Shown here piece after piece: positions 9,852 through 19,113 of a stretch of DNA of 64,000 nucleotides (the first letter of the stretch is position 1; the number at the start of each line of letters is the position of its first letter). Source of the stretch: CAVQGZ01 sp942491665. GTDB taxonomy: Bacteria > Actinomycetota > Actinomycetes > Jiangellales > Jiangellaceae. The DNA lies in NCBI GenBank assembly GCA_942491665.1, contig CALOBR010000020.1, forward strand, positions 248,001 to 312,000, in the 5' to 3' direction. The notes under the pieces were generated by a model, which was given only the letters and a program-made list of their open reading frames with translations, made no database searches and was not told the origin of the DNA. A program made the translations under genes and the position numbers.

Positions 9852-12800
9852 GGCCGGCTCCCGTCCAGGGACTCACGCCGGGCACCCAGGGACGGCAGCA
9901 GAAGCACCGTCACGGCCAGCAGGGCCACTCCCTGGCCGGCCAGCAGCCAGGAGCGGCCGGTGTCGTAGTGATCGATGCGCAGCTCGCCAGAGCCGGCCGG
10001 TAGGTCGAATGCGAGCAACCCTTCGGGGTCCGCGGAGCGGGTCAGGGGCTCGCCGTCGAGGGTCGCCGTCCACCCGCTGTCGTCGAGATCGGCCACCACC
10101 ACGCGAGTGGCCGTCGGTGTGTCGATGCTCGCTCGGACGTCGATCGGCCCGGACGGCACGGCGACCCCCACCGGCTGCTGGCGCGACTCGCCCGCGGTGA
10201 GCAGCCGCACCCGGGCGATCGTTCCGTCGACGCGCCACACGGCACCACCGTCCGGAGCCGAGGCCCGCACAAGGCCCGCCTGGGCGTCGATGGTCTCGGC
10301 GAGGACGGGATCGACCGGTTCGGGGGCATAGACGTACTTGATCCCGTAGGCCGCGAGGCGCCCGGCTGCTGGGTCACGTCCGGCAAGCACGTCGTCCACG
10401 ACGTCGCCGACGAGGCGGGACGACTCCGGGTCGGCGACCGCGGCCTCGCCCATGCGCGGGGAGTCGGCGTGCAGCAGTGTGAACTCCACGCCGGGCGGCG
10501 CGCCCGGCTGGGCGCCGCGCAGGACGAGCGTGCGGACGCGTTGCGGTCCGGCGGCCTCGTCGGCGACGTAGACGGGGAGCAGGCTGGGGTCGGTGCGCTC
10601 CAGCGGGTCGGCGAAGCCACGACTCAGCCCCACCGCGCCGGCCACGACGGTGGTGCCGATCGCGAGCGCGCCGAGCACGACCACCGCCGCGCGTCCGTGG
10701 GCGCGGATGTCATCGAGATGCACACTTCCGGCGACCACGGCCAGCATGCCGAGCCCGGTCAGCACGACGGCCGGACCGGGCCAGCCCGCGGCGCTGCCCT
10801 CGCCGAGCGGGCTGGACACCTCGACCCGCGAGGTCACGACTCCCGCCGCCACGGCGGTCGATGCCAGCACCCAGCCGAGGGCGCCGATGCGGCTCGGGCG
10901 CAGCGCCAGGGCCACCAGCGCGAGTAGGGGGACCGCGACCAGCAGCCCGGCGGGCAGGCTGCCCGGACCGCCCGGTGCCAGCACCGGCGGGGCCCAGGAG
11001 GGCAGGTCGAGCTGCGACAGCTCGCCGCCGCGTCCGGTGAGTCCCGGCTCGGTGACCAGCAGCTGCGGTCGAGCCCACAGCTGGCCCAGCCACGGGAGCA
11101 GCAGCGCGGCCGGCGTCAGCACGACGACGGCCCAGCGCACCAGGCCGCCCGGGGTGCGCACCCAGACGCCCACGCCCACCCCGGCTGCCACCGCGACGAC
11201 CGGCCAGACCACCGGGGTGAACGCCGTCGTGACCGCCAGCACAAGCGCGGCAGACCATGCCAGGCGAAGCGGCGCAGCCGGGCTCAGCGCCCGCACGACG
11301 GCCCGGGCGAGCGGGGGCGCGAGCACGGCGGCGACGACCGTGCCCAGCCGTCCGGCTGCGACGGCTCCCGAAGCCAGCACCAGAGCGGCGTAGGTCAGCG
11401 ACGCCCAGGCACGCACCGGCCACGAGGTGGCCACCCCGCGCAGCGACCACCACGCCGTGGCGGTTGCCAGCGGCACACCAGCCAGCATCAGGACCGTGAC
11501 GAGTGCGGACGCGCTGCCGAGCAGCGGGACGGCCCAGCCGGAGGCCACGCCCAGCCACGGCGGTGCCCCGATGGCCGACCCGAGACCCACCGGGTGCCAC
11601 GAGCCCAGGTAGGCCGCCCACCAGTCACCGGCGTCCGCAGGAGCGGGCAGCAGCGCACCCCCGACCAGCCGTCCGCCCACCAGCAGCGTGCGCACCGCCA
11701 GCAGGGTCGCGACCCCGACGCCGAGCACGACCCAGACGCCCGGCGCCGCCGCGGCGCGGACAAGCCAGCCGTCGGTGTCCGGCAGGGGGGCGTGCTCGGG
11801 GTCGTCCGAGTCGAGCACCGGCGCGGACGCCCGACGCGCGGCCCGCACGTCCTGGCCCGACCCGGTGCCGGCCATCAGCCCTCCGGCATTCTCCATGGCC
11901 TGGCTGAGCTGAGTGCCCATCGTTGGTCGAAGCCCGCGGATGGACCCGCCACGCGGCTGGGAGCGTCGCCACTGGCGGGCCCGGCGGATGCGTCGCGGGC
12001 TCAGGGCGCCGCGGATCGCCACCGCCTCGTCCCATGCCAGACCGGGCACCTTGCCGAGCACGAACCCCACCGAGCGCAGGGCGGAGCCGAGCAGAAGCCG
12101 CAGCAGGACGGGCACGAAGGCCCACGTGCTCGCATTGGCGAGCAGCACGTGCGCGGCGTTGCGTCGGTCTACCAGCGGCGCACGCTCGTGGATGGCGCCG
12201 GCGCGGCGGCGCCCGTGCCCGGCTGCGGCCACGTGCTCGACGACGGCACGCGGGGCCACCACGACCCGGTGACCGGCCAGGCGGGCCCGCCAGCCGAAGT
12301 CGACGTCGTCACGAAACAGATCGATCTGGGGGTCGAGACCGGCCAGCTCGTCCCAGACGTCAAGGCGCACGAGCATGCCGGCCGTGCCCACAGCCAGGAC
12401 GTCGAGGCGGTCGTCGTGCTGGCCCTGGTCGTACTCCATCTGCTCCAGGCCGATGGAGCGCCGACCCGACCCGGTGATGCTCACCCCGAGCTCGACCAGG
12501 CGCCGCTGGCCGTCCCAGTCCAACGCCTTGGCGCCCACCACGGGTGCGTCGTGCTCGACAGCAGTGCTCAGCAGCCAGCGAAGGGCGTAGGGGTGGGGAG
12601 CGCTGTCGTCGTGCAGCAGCCACAGCCACTCCGCGGCGTCCGGATGGGCCGGCGACCCCTCGGTGCGCGGGACCTGGGATGCCGCGGCGGCCACCGCCAG
12701 CGGGAAGCCGACGTCGCGGCCCACCGACTGCACCGTGGTGACGAGAGGGTGCTCGGCCAGCAGAGCGGCGCTGGCGTCGATGCTGCCGGTGTCGACGGCA

Positions 12801-13072
12801 TGGACGGAGGCGACCGGTCCGTCCACGCGGCTCAGGGCGCGCAGGGTGCGCGGCAGCCACTGTGCCCCGTCGTGGGCCACCAGCAGCACGTGGACGACCT
12901 GCCGGTCCAGCACGTCGTCGGGGACGCTCGGCTGCTCCGGACGGTGCGCCTCGTCCTCGAGCCTGTCCGGCGCGAGCGCGGAGTAGATCTCGTGCACAGC
13001 CTCAGCCGACGCAACCGCCTCGGCGTCAGCCTCAGCGGGCGTCGGGGTCGGAGGCAGGGTGTCGTCGCTCAT
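9848..13072 (-). CDS. Giant family 2 glycosyltransferase with polytopic membrane domain
   Basis: 1074-residue protein. Residues about 55-330 form a GT2 domain: start VVHVLLVAHDGAQWLPRTL, nucleotide-sugar DxD-type LLHDDSAPHP, and FRDDVDFGWRARLAGHRV. After a basic linker, about residues 440-830 contain roughly twelve hydrophobic segments rich in Val/Leu/Ala/Trp, then a soluble region and a final TM helix (SWLLAGQGVALLAVTVLLLP). This layout is typical of actinobacterial envelope glycosyltransferases acting on lipid-linked sugars at the membrane. It is coupled to the DUF5719 gene through ATGA. The acceptor and donor cannot be told from sequence. Confidence 0.85.
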   Translation of the reverse strand: MSDDTLPPTPTPAEADAEAVASAEAVHEIYSALAPDRLEDEAHRPEQPSVPDDVLDRQVVHVLLVAHDGAQWLPRTLRALSRVDGPVASVHAVDTGSIDASAALLAEHPLVTTVQSVGRDVGFPLAVAAAASQVPRTEGSPAHPDAAEWLWLLHDDSAPHPYALRWLLSTAVEHDAPVVGAKALDWDGQRRLVELGVSITGSGRRSIGLEQMEYDQGQHDDRLDVLAVGTAGMLVRLDVWDELAGLDPQIDLFRDDVDFGWRARLAGHRVVVAPRAVVEHVAAAGHGRRRAGAIHERAPLVDRRNAAHVLLANASTWAFVPVLLRLLLGSALRSVGFVLGKVPGLAWDEAVAIRGALSPRRIRRARQWRRSQPRGGSIRGLRPTMGTQLSQAMENAGGLMAGTGSGQDVRAARRASAPVLDSDDPEHAPLPDTDGWLVRAAAAPGVWVVLGVGVATLLAVRTLLVGGRLVGGALLPAPADAGDWWAAYLGSWHPVGLGSAIGAPPWLGVASGWAVPLLGSASALVTVLMLAGVPLATATAWWSLRGVATSWPVRAWASLTYAALVLASGAVAAGRLGTVVAAVLAPPLARAVVRALSPAAPLRLAWSAALVLAVTTAFTPVVWPVVAVAAGVGVGVWVRTPGGLVRWAVVVLTPAALLLPWLGQLWARPQLLVTEPGLTGRGGELSQLDLPSWAPPVLAPGGPGSLPAGLLVAVPLLALVALALRPSRIGALGWVLASTAVAAGVVTSRVEVSSPLGEGSAAGWPGPAVVLTGLGMLAVVAGSVHLDDIRAHGRAAVVVLGALAIGTTVVAGAVGLSRGFADPLERTDPSLLPVYVADEAAGPQRVRTLVLRGAQPGAPPGVEFTLLHADSPRMGEAAVADPESSRLVGDVVDDVLAGRDPAAGRLAAYGIKYVYAPEPVDPVLAETIDAQAGLVRASAPDGGAVWRVDGTIARVRLLTAGESRQQPVGVAVPSGPIDVRASIDTPTATRVVVADLDDSGWTATLDGEPLTRSADPEGLLAFDLPAGSGELRIDHYDTGRSWLLAGQGVALLAVTVLLLPSLGARRESLDGSRP

Positions 13073-13126
13073 GGTTTGCGTCGTGGGTCCGGGGAGACCC
13101 GGGCGAACACTACGCGGCGCGACGAC

Positions 13127-13393
13127 CTATCCCGCTGCGGCGCTGCGACGCAGTCGTCGCCGTTCGCGCTCGCTGAGCCCACCCCAGATGCCGAAGCGCT
13201 CGTCATGGGTGAGTGCGTACTCCAAGCAGTCCGAGCGCACCTCGCACGACAGGCAGACCTTCTTGGCCTCCCTCGTCGACCCGCCCTTCTCGGGAAAGAA
13301 GGCCTCCGGGTCAGTCTGCGCGCAGAGGGCGCGCTCCTGCCAGGCAAGCTCGTCCACGGCCTCGTCGACCATCACATCCAGCCACTCGCTCAC
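13127..13393 (-). CDS. whiB2: WhiB2/WhmD-type iron-sulfur regulator
   Basis: 88-residue [4Fe-4S] transcription factor required for septation in mycobacteria and sporulation in streptomycetes. Four cysteines are visible (ALCAQTDPEAFFPEKGG, then VCLSCEVRSDC), as are the turn GIWGGLSERERRRLRR and the basic C-terminal tail that binds DNA. The sequence is almost identical to WhmD over the core but lacks the longer N-terminal extension. GTG 13393 is supported by a strong AAGGAGG-like site just upstream. It is divergent from a two-component regulator gene, and whiB2 near fbiA-fbiB is conserved in mycobacteria. Confidence 0.95.
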   Translation of the reverse strand: MSEWLDVMVDEAVDELAWQERALCAQTDPEAFFPEKGGSTREAKKVCLSCEVRSDCLEYALTHDERFGIWGGLSERERRRLRRSAAAG

Positions 13394-13464
13394 GGGGCTC
13401 CTCCTTCGCTCGACCTCGGCTGCCCCGTGCCGTTGCGTGAGGCGACTCCTACCTGGCCTCCGCA

Positions 13465-13486
13465 CGGGCCCCTCGCGGAGGGCCCG
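13465..13486. repeat. GC hairpin in whiB2 leader
   Basis: A 7-bp all-GC inverted repeat (13465-13471 against 13480-13486) with an 8-base loop lies 72 bp upstream of the whiB2 start. Given the promoter proposed at 13502-13530 it would sit in the 5' untranslated region of the whiB2 mRNA. Its role is not known. It is followed by a separate palindrome, ACACGCGTGT, at 13491-13500. Confidence 0.5.
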
Positions 13487-13501
13487 AACGACACGCGTGT
13501 G

Positions 13502-13530
13502 ATTACAACGATGAAATCCGTTGGCGTCAA
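13502..13530 (-). promoter_or_regulatory. Candidate sigma-A-type promoter for whiB2
   Basis: On the minus strand, TTGACG (13530-13525) is separated by 17 bases from TGTAAT (13507-13502), a good -35/-10 pair. It would start transcription near 13495, giving a leader of about 100 bases before the GTG. No expression data are available. Confidence 0.5.
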
Positions 13531-13644
13531 GTGCAGGTTTGGTAGAAGGTCCGTTTTGAACCGGTGTGCGGGGATGCTTACGAGTCGGTGACGACGTCTT
13601 CTCCAGCGCGCCGAGCACCGGCAACCACCCGTAGCGTCGCGTTG

Positions 13645-14343
13645 GTGTCCGACGAAGCGCAGGTGCTCCTGGTCGAGGACGACCTGACCGTTGCCGACGT
13701 CGTCGTGGCGTACCTGTCCAAGAGCGGGTTCGGCGTCACCCACGTCGCCGACGGCGTGGAGGCGGTCACGGTGGCCCGTGCCGTCGAGCCCGACATCGTG
13801 GTGCTCGACCTGATGCTCCCCGGCATGGACGGACTGGAGGTGTGCCGGGCGGTGCGCGCGGAGAGAGACGTGCCCATCGTCATGCTCACCGCCCTGGGCG
13901 CGGAGTCCGACCGGGTGCTCGGCCTCGAGGTCGGGGCCGACGACTACATCACCAAGCCCTTCAGCCCACGCGAGCTGGTGCTGCGGGTGCAGTCGGTGCT
14001 GCGACGCAGTGCCCCGGCTCCCGCGACCGGCCGACGTGGCGCGGCCCTGCTCGACGGAGACCTGGCAGTCGATCCCGTCGCCCGGCAGGCGACGCTGGCC
14101 GGCCACCCGCTGACGCTGACGACGCGCGAGTTCGACCTGCTGGCCTTCTTGCTGGCGCACCCAGGCCAGGCGTTCAGCCGAGCCGACCTGCTGGAGCAGG
14201 TGTGGGGATGGTCGTTCGGCGACCAGTCGACGGTCACTGTGCACGTGCGACGGCTTCGGGAGAAGGTGGAGCCCACCCCGGCCGAGCCGCGCCGGCTCGT
14301 GACGGTGTGGGGTCTGGGCTACCGCTGGGACGCTGCGCCATGA
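13645..14343 (+). CDS. OmpR-family response regulator
   Basis: 232-residue two-component regulator. The receiver domain has VLLVEDDLTVAD, phospho-acceptor in VVLDLMLPGMDG, Thr in MLTALGAES and Lys in TKPFSPREL. The C-terminal winged helix shows LTTREFDLLAFLLAHPGQAFSR and the recognition segment VWGWSFGDQSTVTVHVRRL. GTG 13645 is favoured because the receiver core follows directly; longer starts would add an unrelated Ser/Ala-rich tail. The gene overlaps the histidine kinase by ATGA and is divergent from whiB2. Target genes are unknown. Confidence 0.9.
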   Translation: MSDEAQVLLVEDDLTVADVVVAYLSKSGFGVTHVADGVEAVTVARAVEPDIVVLDLMLPGMDGLEVCRAVRAERDVPIVMLTALGAESDRVLGLEVGADDYITKPFSPRELVLRVQSVLRRSAPAPATGRRGAALLDGDLAVDPVARQATLAGHPLTLTTREFDLLAFLLAHPGQAFSRADLLEQVWGWSFGDQSTVTVHVRRLREKVEPTPAEPRRLVTVWGLGYRWDAAP

Positions 14344-15494
14344 CCGAGCAGCTCACCTGGGCCGACGTCGGCGTCGTGGCCGTGGTTGCGCTGGGAGCGA
14401 CAGCGGTGGTCGGGACTGCCGGCGGCCTGCTGGTGTGGCGCGGACGACGCCGGTCGTTGCAGACCCTCGTGCCCGCCGTGGCCGTGGTCACCATGGTCGC
14501 CGTCGTCGCCGGTCTGCTCGGCGCGGCCGCCGCCATGTTCTTGTCCGCGCACGACCTGCAGGTGGTGCTCGTGGTCGCGGTGAGCGCCGGCGCGCTCGGG
14601 GTTGCCCTGGCCCTCGTGCTCGGTCGTGCCGTCATGCGGGGCACCGAGGCCCTCGTGCACGCGGCACACCAGCTCGGCTCGGGGCAGGCACCGGTGATCG
14701 ACCCTCGTCCGGTGACCGCTGAGCTCGGCGCCGTCGCCGTCGAGCTGGAACGGGCCGGCACCCGCCTCGCCGACGCCCGCGAACGCGAGCAGGCAGCCGA
14801 GGCGTCGCGGCGCGAGCTCGTCGCCTGGGTGTCGCACGACCTGCGCACCCCGCTGGCCGGGATGCGGGCCATGGCCGAGGCCCTCGAGGACGGCATGGTC
14901 GACGACCCGGCGGTGTACCACCGCCAGATCCGCCACGAGGTCGACCGCCTGGCCCTGCTCGTGGACGACCTGTTCGAGCTGTCGCGTATCAGGGCCGGGG
15001 CGCTGCAGCTGAGCATGGACGCGGTGCCGCTCGCCGACCTCGTCGCACAGTCGGTCACCGACGCCGACCCGCTTGCCCGCCGCCACGGGGTGCGGGTGGA
15101 GGGCTCCGCCGTCGCGCTCGCCGTGCCCGCCGACCGTCGCGAGCTGTCCCGGGCCGTGGCGAACCTCGTCGTCAACGCGATCCGGCACACGCCGCACGAC
15201 GGCACCGTCAACATCCATGCCGAGCAGGTCGGCGACGAAGCGGTTCTGACGGTGCAGGACGCCTGCGGCGGCATCGACGAGGACGACCTGGCACGGGTGT
15301 TCGAGACGGGATTTCGTGGTCAGTCCGCGCGCACGCCGGGCCCAGACGCCGGCGGCGGTATCGGCCTGGCCATCGTCGCCGGCATCGTGTCGGCGCACCG
15401 CGGCACCGTCGACGTCGCCAACCACGGCAGCGGGTGCCGGTTCGCGATCCGGCTGCCACTCACGGCGTCCGGCGCCGCGCTGCCCGGGCCGTGA
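14340..15494 (+). CDS. Sensor histidine kinase
   Basis: 384-residue membrane kinase partnered with the preceding regulator. Three hydrophobic segments occupy about residues 10-100 with little extracytoplasmic sequence between them, so the signal may be sensed in the membrane. A HAMP-like linker is followed by the H-box ELVAWVSHDLRTPLAGM, N-box NLVVNAIRHTPHDG, a D-box-like DACGGIDEDDL and GGGIGLAIVAGIV. The C-terminus overlaps the convergent flippase gene by 35 bp. Confidence 0.9.
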   Translation: MTEQLTWADVGVVAVVALGATAVVGTAGGLLVWRGRRRSLQTLVPAVAVVTMVAVVAGLLGAAAAMFLSAHDLQVVLVVAVSAGALGVALALVLGRAVMRGTEALVHAAHQLGSGQAPVIDPRPVTAELGAVAVELERAGTRLADAREREQAAEASRRELVAWVSHDLRTPLAGMRAMAEALEDGMVDDPAVYHRQIRHEVDRLALLVDDLFELSRIRAGALQLSMDAVPLADLVAQSVTDADPLARRHGVRVEGSAVALAVPADRRELSRAVANLVVNAIRHTPHDGTVNIHAEQVGDEAVLTVQDACGGIDEDDLARVFETGFRGQSARTPGPDAGGGIGLAIVAGIVSAHRGTVDVANHGSGCRFAIRLPLTASGAALPGP

Positions 15495-16386
15495 CCGCGG
15501 CCAGCGCCACGTCGCCGAGCGTCATCACCACCCGCGACAGCAGCACCACGAGCGCCGCGGCGCCGGTGTCGACCACTCCGGCCAGCGTCGTGAGCAGGGC
15601 AACCTCGCGAAAGCCCAGCCCAGCCGGTGCGGCGACGACCACGACGGCGGCCCCCACGAACCCGACGCTCCACGCCAACGCGTAGGCACTGGTCAGCTGC
15701 ACGAACGTGGCGCCGTCCACCGGCGCCAGCGGAGCCACCAGCGCGGCCAGGCTGAGCCCGTAGAACACCCAGGTCGCACCCAGCCAGCCGACGGCGGCTG
15801 CGACCGACGTCCACGGCGCCGCAGCCGGGACGACGTCGATGCGCATCACCCGTCCGGCGAGGCGCACCAGTGCAGCGGTGACGGCCGGGTGCACCAGCAC
15901 CAGCACGGCGGGCACGAGAAGCAGCGCCCACGCGAACCGGGCGTCGAGGTCGGCGCCGAACAGCAGGCGTGGGATGCCGACCAGCATGCCTGTCAGCAGG
16001 TGCAGCAGCACGAACGTGACGCCGGCCTGCGCGGAGCGGGCCGGGGCGACGCCCAGGTCGGTGCCGAGGCGGGCTTGGGCCACGTAGGGCCACACGCTGC
16101 CGGGCACGTACTTGCCCAGCTGGGAGACGAAGAACACCGCGGCGCCCGCCAGCACCGGCACCGGGTGCCCGAGCCCGCGCAGCAGCACCCGCCAGGCCTG
16201 CGAGGTGCACCAGAGCCCCACCAAGGCCGCCGCGAACGACGCCACGAGCGTGGAGATGCTCAGCTCGGCCACCGCGGCCCGTACCTCGTCGGCGTCGCGG
16301 ACCAGGCTCGCCACCACGAAGCCGAGCGCGGCCAGCACGAAGACGGTACCGGCGACCCGCCACAGCAGGCCCCGTCCCGATGTCAC
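15460..16386 (-). CDS. Lysylphosphatidylglycerol synthase TM / UPF0104 flippase-like protein
   Basis: Polytopic membrane protein of 308 residues with about eight hydrophobic helices. The segments VFFVSQLGKYVPGSVWPYVAQ, AYALAWSVGFVGAAVVVVAAPAGLGFREVALL and the Arg/Gly spacing match the flippase-like (YbhN/AglD-related) family that moves lipid-linked sugars or lipids. GTG 16386 is preferred to GTG 16452, because the longer form would run to within 2 bp of the divergent gene's ATG and add a basic non-conserved tail. Its 3' end overlaps the kinase gene on the other strand. Confidence 0.75.
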   Translation of the reverse strand: MTSGRGLLWRVAGTVFVLAALGFVVASLVRDADEVRAAVAELSISTLVASFAAALVGLWCTSQAWRVLLRGLGHPVPVLAGAAVFFVSQLGKYVPGSVWPYVAQARLGTDLGVAPARSAQAGVTFVLLHLLTGMLVGIPRLLFGADLDARFAWALLLVPAVLVLVHPAVTAALVRLAGRVMRIDVVPAAAPWTSVAAAVGWLGATWVFYGLSLAALVAPLAPVDGATFVQLTSAYALAWSVGFVGAAVVVVAAPAGLGFREVALLTTLAGVVDTGAAALVVLLSRVVMTLGDVALAAVTARAARRRTP

Positions 16387-16454
16387 CGAGCGCCGCCCTC
16401 GGCGGCGTGGCAGGCGCACGTACCCTGCTGCGCGAGCGACGAAAGGGACCACCG

Positions 16455-17147
16455 ATGCGAGCCGACGACCTGTACGTCTCTGCCTGGCGACTCGCGCGCC
16501 GCGGGGCCGAGCGGACGGGACTGCTGGACCGGCTCGAGGGTTCCGGGAGCCCCACCGCCCACCATGCGCGCACCCTGTTCGCGATCCACGACGTGGCCGA
16601 CATGGTGCACCTCGACCTCGCGTGGTGGAGCTACGCCGCGATCGACGAGGTGAACGCGCTGCTTGCCGGGCGCCCCGCGCAGGTGTTCGAGTACGGCGCC
16701 GGGGCGAGCACGGCGTGGCTGGCCGCCCGGGCCGCGCAGGTGACCTCCGTCGAGCACGAGGCGGGGTTCGTCGAGGTGCTCACCCCGATGCTGGCCCACC
16801 TCACCAACGTCGAGGTCATGCTGGTTCCAGCCGTACGTTCGTCGGCTCCTGCCGTCCCCTCGCGTCGCCGCGGGCACGACGGCCTCGACTTCAGCGACTA
16901 CGTGCAGGCGATCGACACTGTGCCGGGCGAGTTCGACCTCGTCGTCGTCGACGGACGGGCCCGTGTCGCCTGCGTCCGCCAGGCCCTGCCACGGCTGGCG
17001 AACGACGGCGTGCTGCTGCTCGACAACGCCGATCGCGACGAGTACGCCTGCGTGGTGTCCGACCCCGCGCTGGACGTCCGGGTGCTGCGCGGGGCGACCC
17101 CGTGCCTGCCCTACCCCACGAGCACGGCGCTGATCCGGCGCCGTTGA
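16455..17147 (+). CDS. Class I SAM-methyltransferase-fold protein
   Basis: 230-residue protein with a Rossmann-type core: VFEYGAGASTAWLAARAAQVTSVEHE is a good match to motif I and the following acidic residue that binds the ribose of SAM. FDLVVVDGRARVACVRQALPRL resembles motif IV, and VLLLDNADRDEY follows. FkbM and CmcI-like methyltransferases have similar spacing. Substrate is unknown. An AAAGGGA element eight bases before ATG 16455 supports the start. It sits between the flippase-like gene and a lipid-sugar glycosyltransferase. Confidence 0.7.
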   Translation: MRADDLYVSAWRLARRGAERTGLLDRLEGSGSPTAHHARTLFAIHDVADMVHLDLAWWSYAAIDEVNALLAGRPAQVFEYGAGASTAWLAARAAQVTSVEHEAGFVEVLTPMLAHLTNVEVMLVPAVRSSAPAVPSRRRGHDGLDFSDYVQAIDTVPGEFDLVVVDGRARVACVRQALPRLANDGVLLLDNADRDEYACVVSDPALDVRVLRGATPCLPYPTSTALIRRR

Positions 17148-17157
17148 GAGCCGCCCC

Positions 17158-18063
17158 CTAGGGCGCACGGGACCGGACGATCAGGTCGGCCAGCAGCGCG
17201 ATCGACCCGATGATGAGCCCGGTCAGCAGGATCAGCACGGTGTTGTTGGCCAGCCGGAAGGGCTCCTCGAACTGGTCGAAGATCAGCTTGCCCGTGCCGA
17301 GCACCGTTAGGGCCAGCGCGATGGGCATCAGCACCTTGAGCGGGTTGAAGAACATCACCATCCGCAGCACCTGGAGGATGTAGCGGTAGGCGTCGGCGAA
17401 CGGGTGGAACTTCGAGCTGCCGGCCCGGGTGGCGTAGTCGATGGGCAGGTAGGCGACGGGGTGCTGGTTCTGCAGGAAGGCCAGCGTGATCGTCGTGACG
17501 CACGAGAAGCCGGCCGGCAGCAGGTGCAGGTAAGGCGCGGCGACATCGGCCCGGAACGCGCGCAGCCCGGAGTTGAGATCGGGGATCGACGCCCCGCTGA
17601 GAAACTCCGCGATCTTGCGGATCGTCCACTTGGCCGGCACCCGGAGGAATCGGTAGGTCCCCTGCTCCGACGTGCGGGCCCCGACGACCTGGTCGTACTC
17701 CGGGTTGTCGCGCAAGAAGGCCACGAGCTCAGGGATCCGCTCGTTCGGGTAGGTCATGTCGGCGTCGGTCCACACCACGATGTCGCCACGGGCGTTGGTC
17801 GAACCGATGCGCCGGACGGTTCCGGAGCCGCCGTTGGTGAGGAACGGCACGACTGTCAGGTGCGGAAACTTCGGTTCGAGCTCGTGCAGCCGTTGCAGCG
17901 TCGCGTCGGTCGACTTGTCGTCGATCGCGACCAGCTCATAGCTGAAGGGGCTGTCGTCCAGGGCCAGGCAGATGCGCTCGACCTCCAGCGCGACGTGGTC
18001 CTGCTCGTTGTAGCAGGGCAGCACCACCGTCACGTCGGGGACCTCGACCGACTCCTCTCGCAC
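17158..18063 (-). CDS. Family 2 glycosyltransferase, dolichol-phosphate-mannose-synthase type
   Basis: 301-residue enzyme predicted to transfer a sugar from a nucleotide donor to polyprenyl phosphate on the cytoplasmic face. The GT2 core has VTVVLPCYNEQDHV, AIDDKSTDATL, DIVVWTDADMTYP (DAD-type metal site) and LNSGLRAFR. Two C-terminal TM helices (VLMPIALALTVLGTGKLIF and TVLILLTGLIIGSIALLADL) anchor it. GTG 18063 is used. It is divergent from fbiA and converges on the methyltransferase-like gene. Confidence 0.85.
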   Translation of the reverse strand: MREESVEVPDVTVVLPCYNEQDHVALEVERICLALDDSPFSYELVAIDDKSTDATLQRLHELEPKFPHLTVVPFLTNGGSGTVRRIGSTNARGDIVVWTDADMTYPNERIPELVAFLRDNPEYDQVVGARTSEQGTYRFLRVPAKWTIRKIAEFLSGASIPDLNSGLRAFRADVAAPYLHLLPAGFSCVTTITLAFLQNQHPVAYLPIDYATRAGSSKFHPFADAYRYILQVLRMVMFFNPLKVLMPIALALTVLGTGKLIFDQFEEPFRLANNTVLILLTGLIIGSIALLADLIVRSRAP

Positions 18064-18125
18064 CGGAGCAGCGTAACCAGGGCGAACGCGACAACTCGCG
18101 GCGCGCCCACGTAGCGTCGTTCCTC

Positions 18126-19112
18126 GTGCCCGCCCTGAGAGTCACTGCCCTCGCCGGCGGCATCGGCGCCGCCCGCTTCTTGACCGGCCTGCTCGCCGCC
18201 CTCGGCGAGTCGCACCCGGACGCGCAGGTCACCGTCATCGGCAACACCGCCGACGACGTGCTGCTGCATGGGATGCACATCAGCCCCGACCTCGACACCG
18301 TCATGTACACCCTCGGCGGGGGCGTGCACCCCGACCAGGGTTGGGGTCGCGCGGACGAGGCGTTCACCGTCTCCGACGAGCTGCGCGCCTACGGCGTCGG
18401 ACCTGACTGGTTCACCCTCGGCGACCGCGACGTCGCCACCCACGTCGTGCGCACCCAGATGCTGCTGGGGTACCCGTTGTCGCAGGTGACGGCGGCGCTG
18501 TGTCGGCGCTGGCTCGCCGACCTGCCCGTCGAGGTTCGGCTGCTGCCGATGAGCGACGACCGCGTGGAGACGCACGTGGTCGCGCTCGACCCCGAGACCG
18601 GACGCCGAGCCATGCACTTTCAGGAGTGGTGGGTGCGCTACCGCGCCGCGCTACCGGCCGAGCAGATCGCGCTGGTCGGCATCGAGTCCGCGACGCCGGC
18701 ACCGGGGGTGGTCGCGGCAATCGAGCAGGCCGACGTGGTGCTGCTGCCCCCGTCGAACCCGGTAGTGAGCATCGGGCCGATTCTCTCGGTGCCCGGCGTG
18801 CGCGCCGCCCTGGCAGCCGCGTCCGCCCCCGTCGTCGGTGTGTCGCCGATCATCGGCGGCGCACCCGTGCGCGGCATGGCCGACGCGTGCCTTGCCGCGA
18901 TCGGGGTGGCGACCTCGGCGCTGGCGGTCGCCGGGCTGTACGCCGATGTGCTCGACGGCTGGCTCGTCGACTCCTCCGACGCTGCGGTCTTGGGTGACCT
19001 CGACGGCGTGGGCGTGGCGGCCCGGGCCGTCCCGCTGCTGATGAGTGACGCCGCGACCACGCGGGCGATCGCGGCCGAGGCGCTCGACCTGGCGTTGTCG
19101 CTGCGAGTCTGA
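18126..19112 (+). CDS. fbiA: 2-phospho-L-lactate transferase (F420 biosynthesis)
   Basis: CofD/FbiA joins the phospho-lactate or phosphoenolpyruvate moiety carried by a guanylylated donor to the deazaflavin Fo, giving (dehydro-)F420-0. The 328-residue protein begins with the family signature ALAGGIGAARFLTGLL and then NTADDVLLHGMHISPDLDTV, both substrate-binding loops. VLLPPSNPVVSIGPIL and GVSPIIGGAPVRGMAD are further conserved blocks. The GTG start lies 62 bp from the divergent glycosyltransferase. fbiB follows after 1 bp. Confidence 0.95.
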   Translation: MPALRVTALAGGIGAARFLTGLLAALGESHPDAQVTVIGNTADDVLLHGMHISPDLDTVMYTLGGGVHPDQGWGRADEAFTVSDELRAYGVGPDWFTLGDRDVATHVVRTQMLLGYPLSQVTAALCRRWLADLPVEVRLLPMSDDRVETHVVALDPETGRRAMHFQEWWVRYRAALPAEQIALVGIESATPAPGVVAAIEQADVVLLPPSNPVVSIGPILSVPGVRAALAAASAPVVGVSPIIGGAPVRGMADACLAAIGVATSALAVAGLYADVLDGWLVDSSDAAVLGDLDGVGVAARAVPLLMSDAATTRAIAAEALDLALSLRV

Positions 19113-19113
19113 G

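Noticed and set aside
13555..13585. Possible promoter TTGAAC with TACGAG for the two-component genes
   Set aside because: The -10 matches too poorly to report as a feature.
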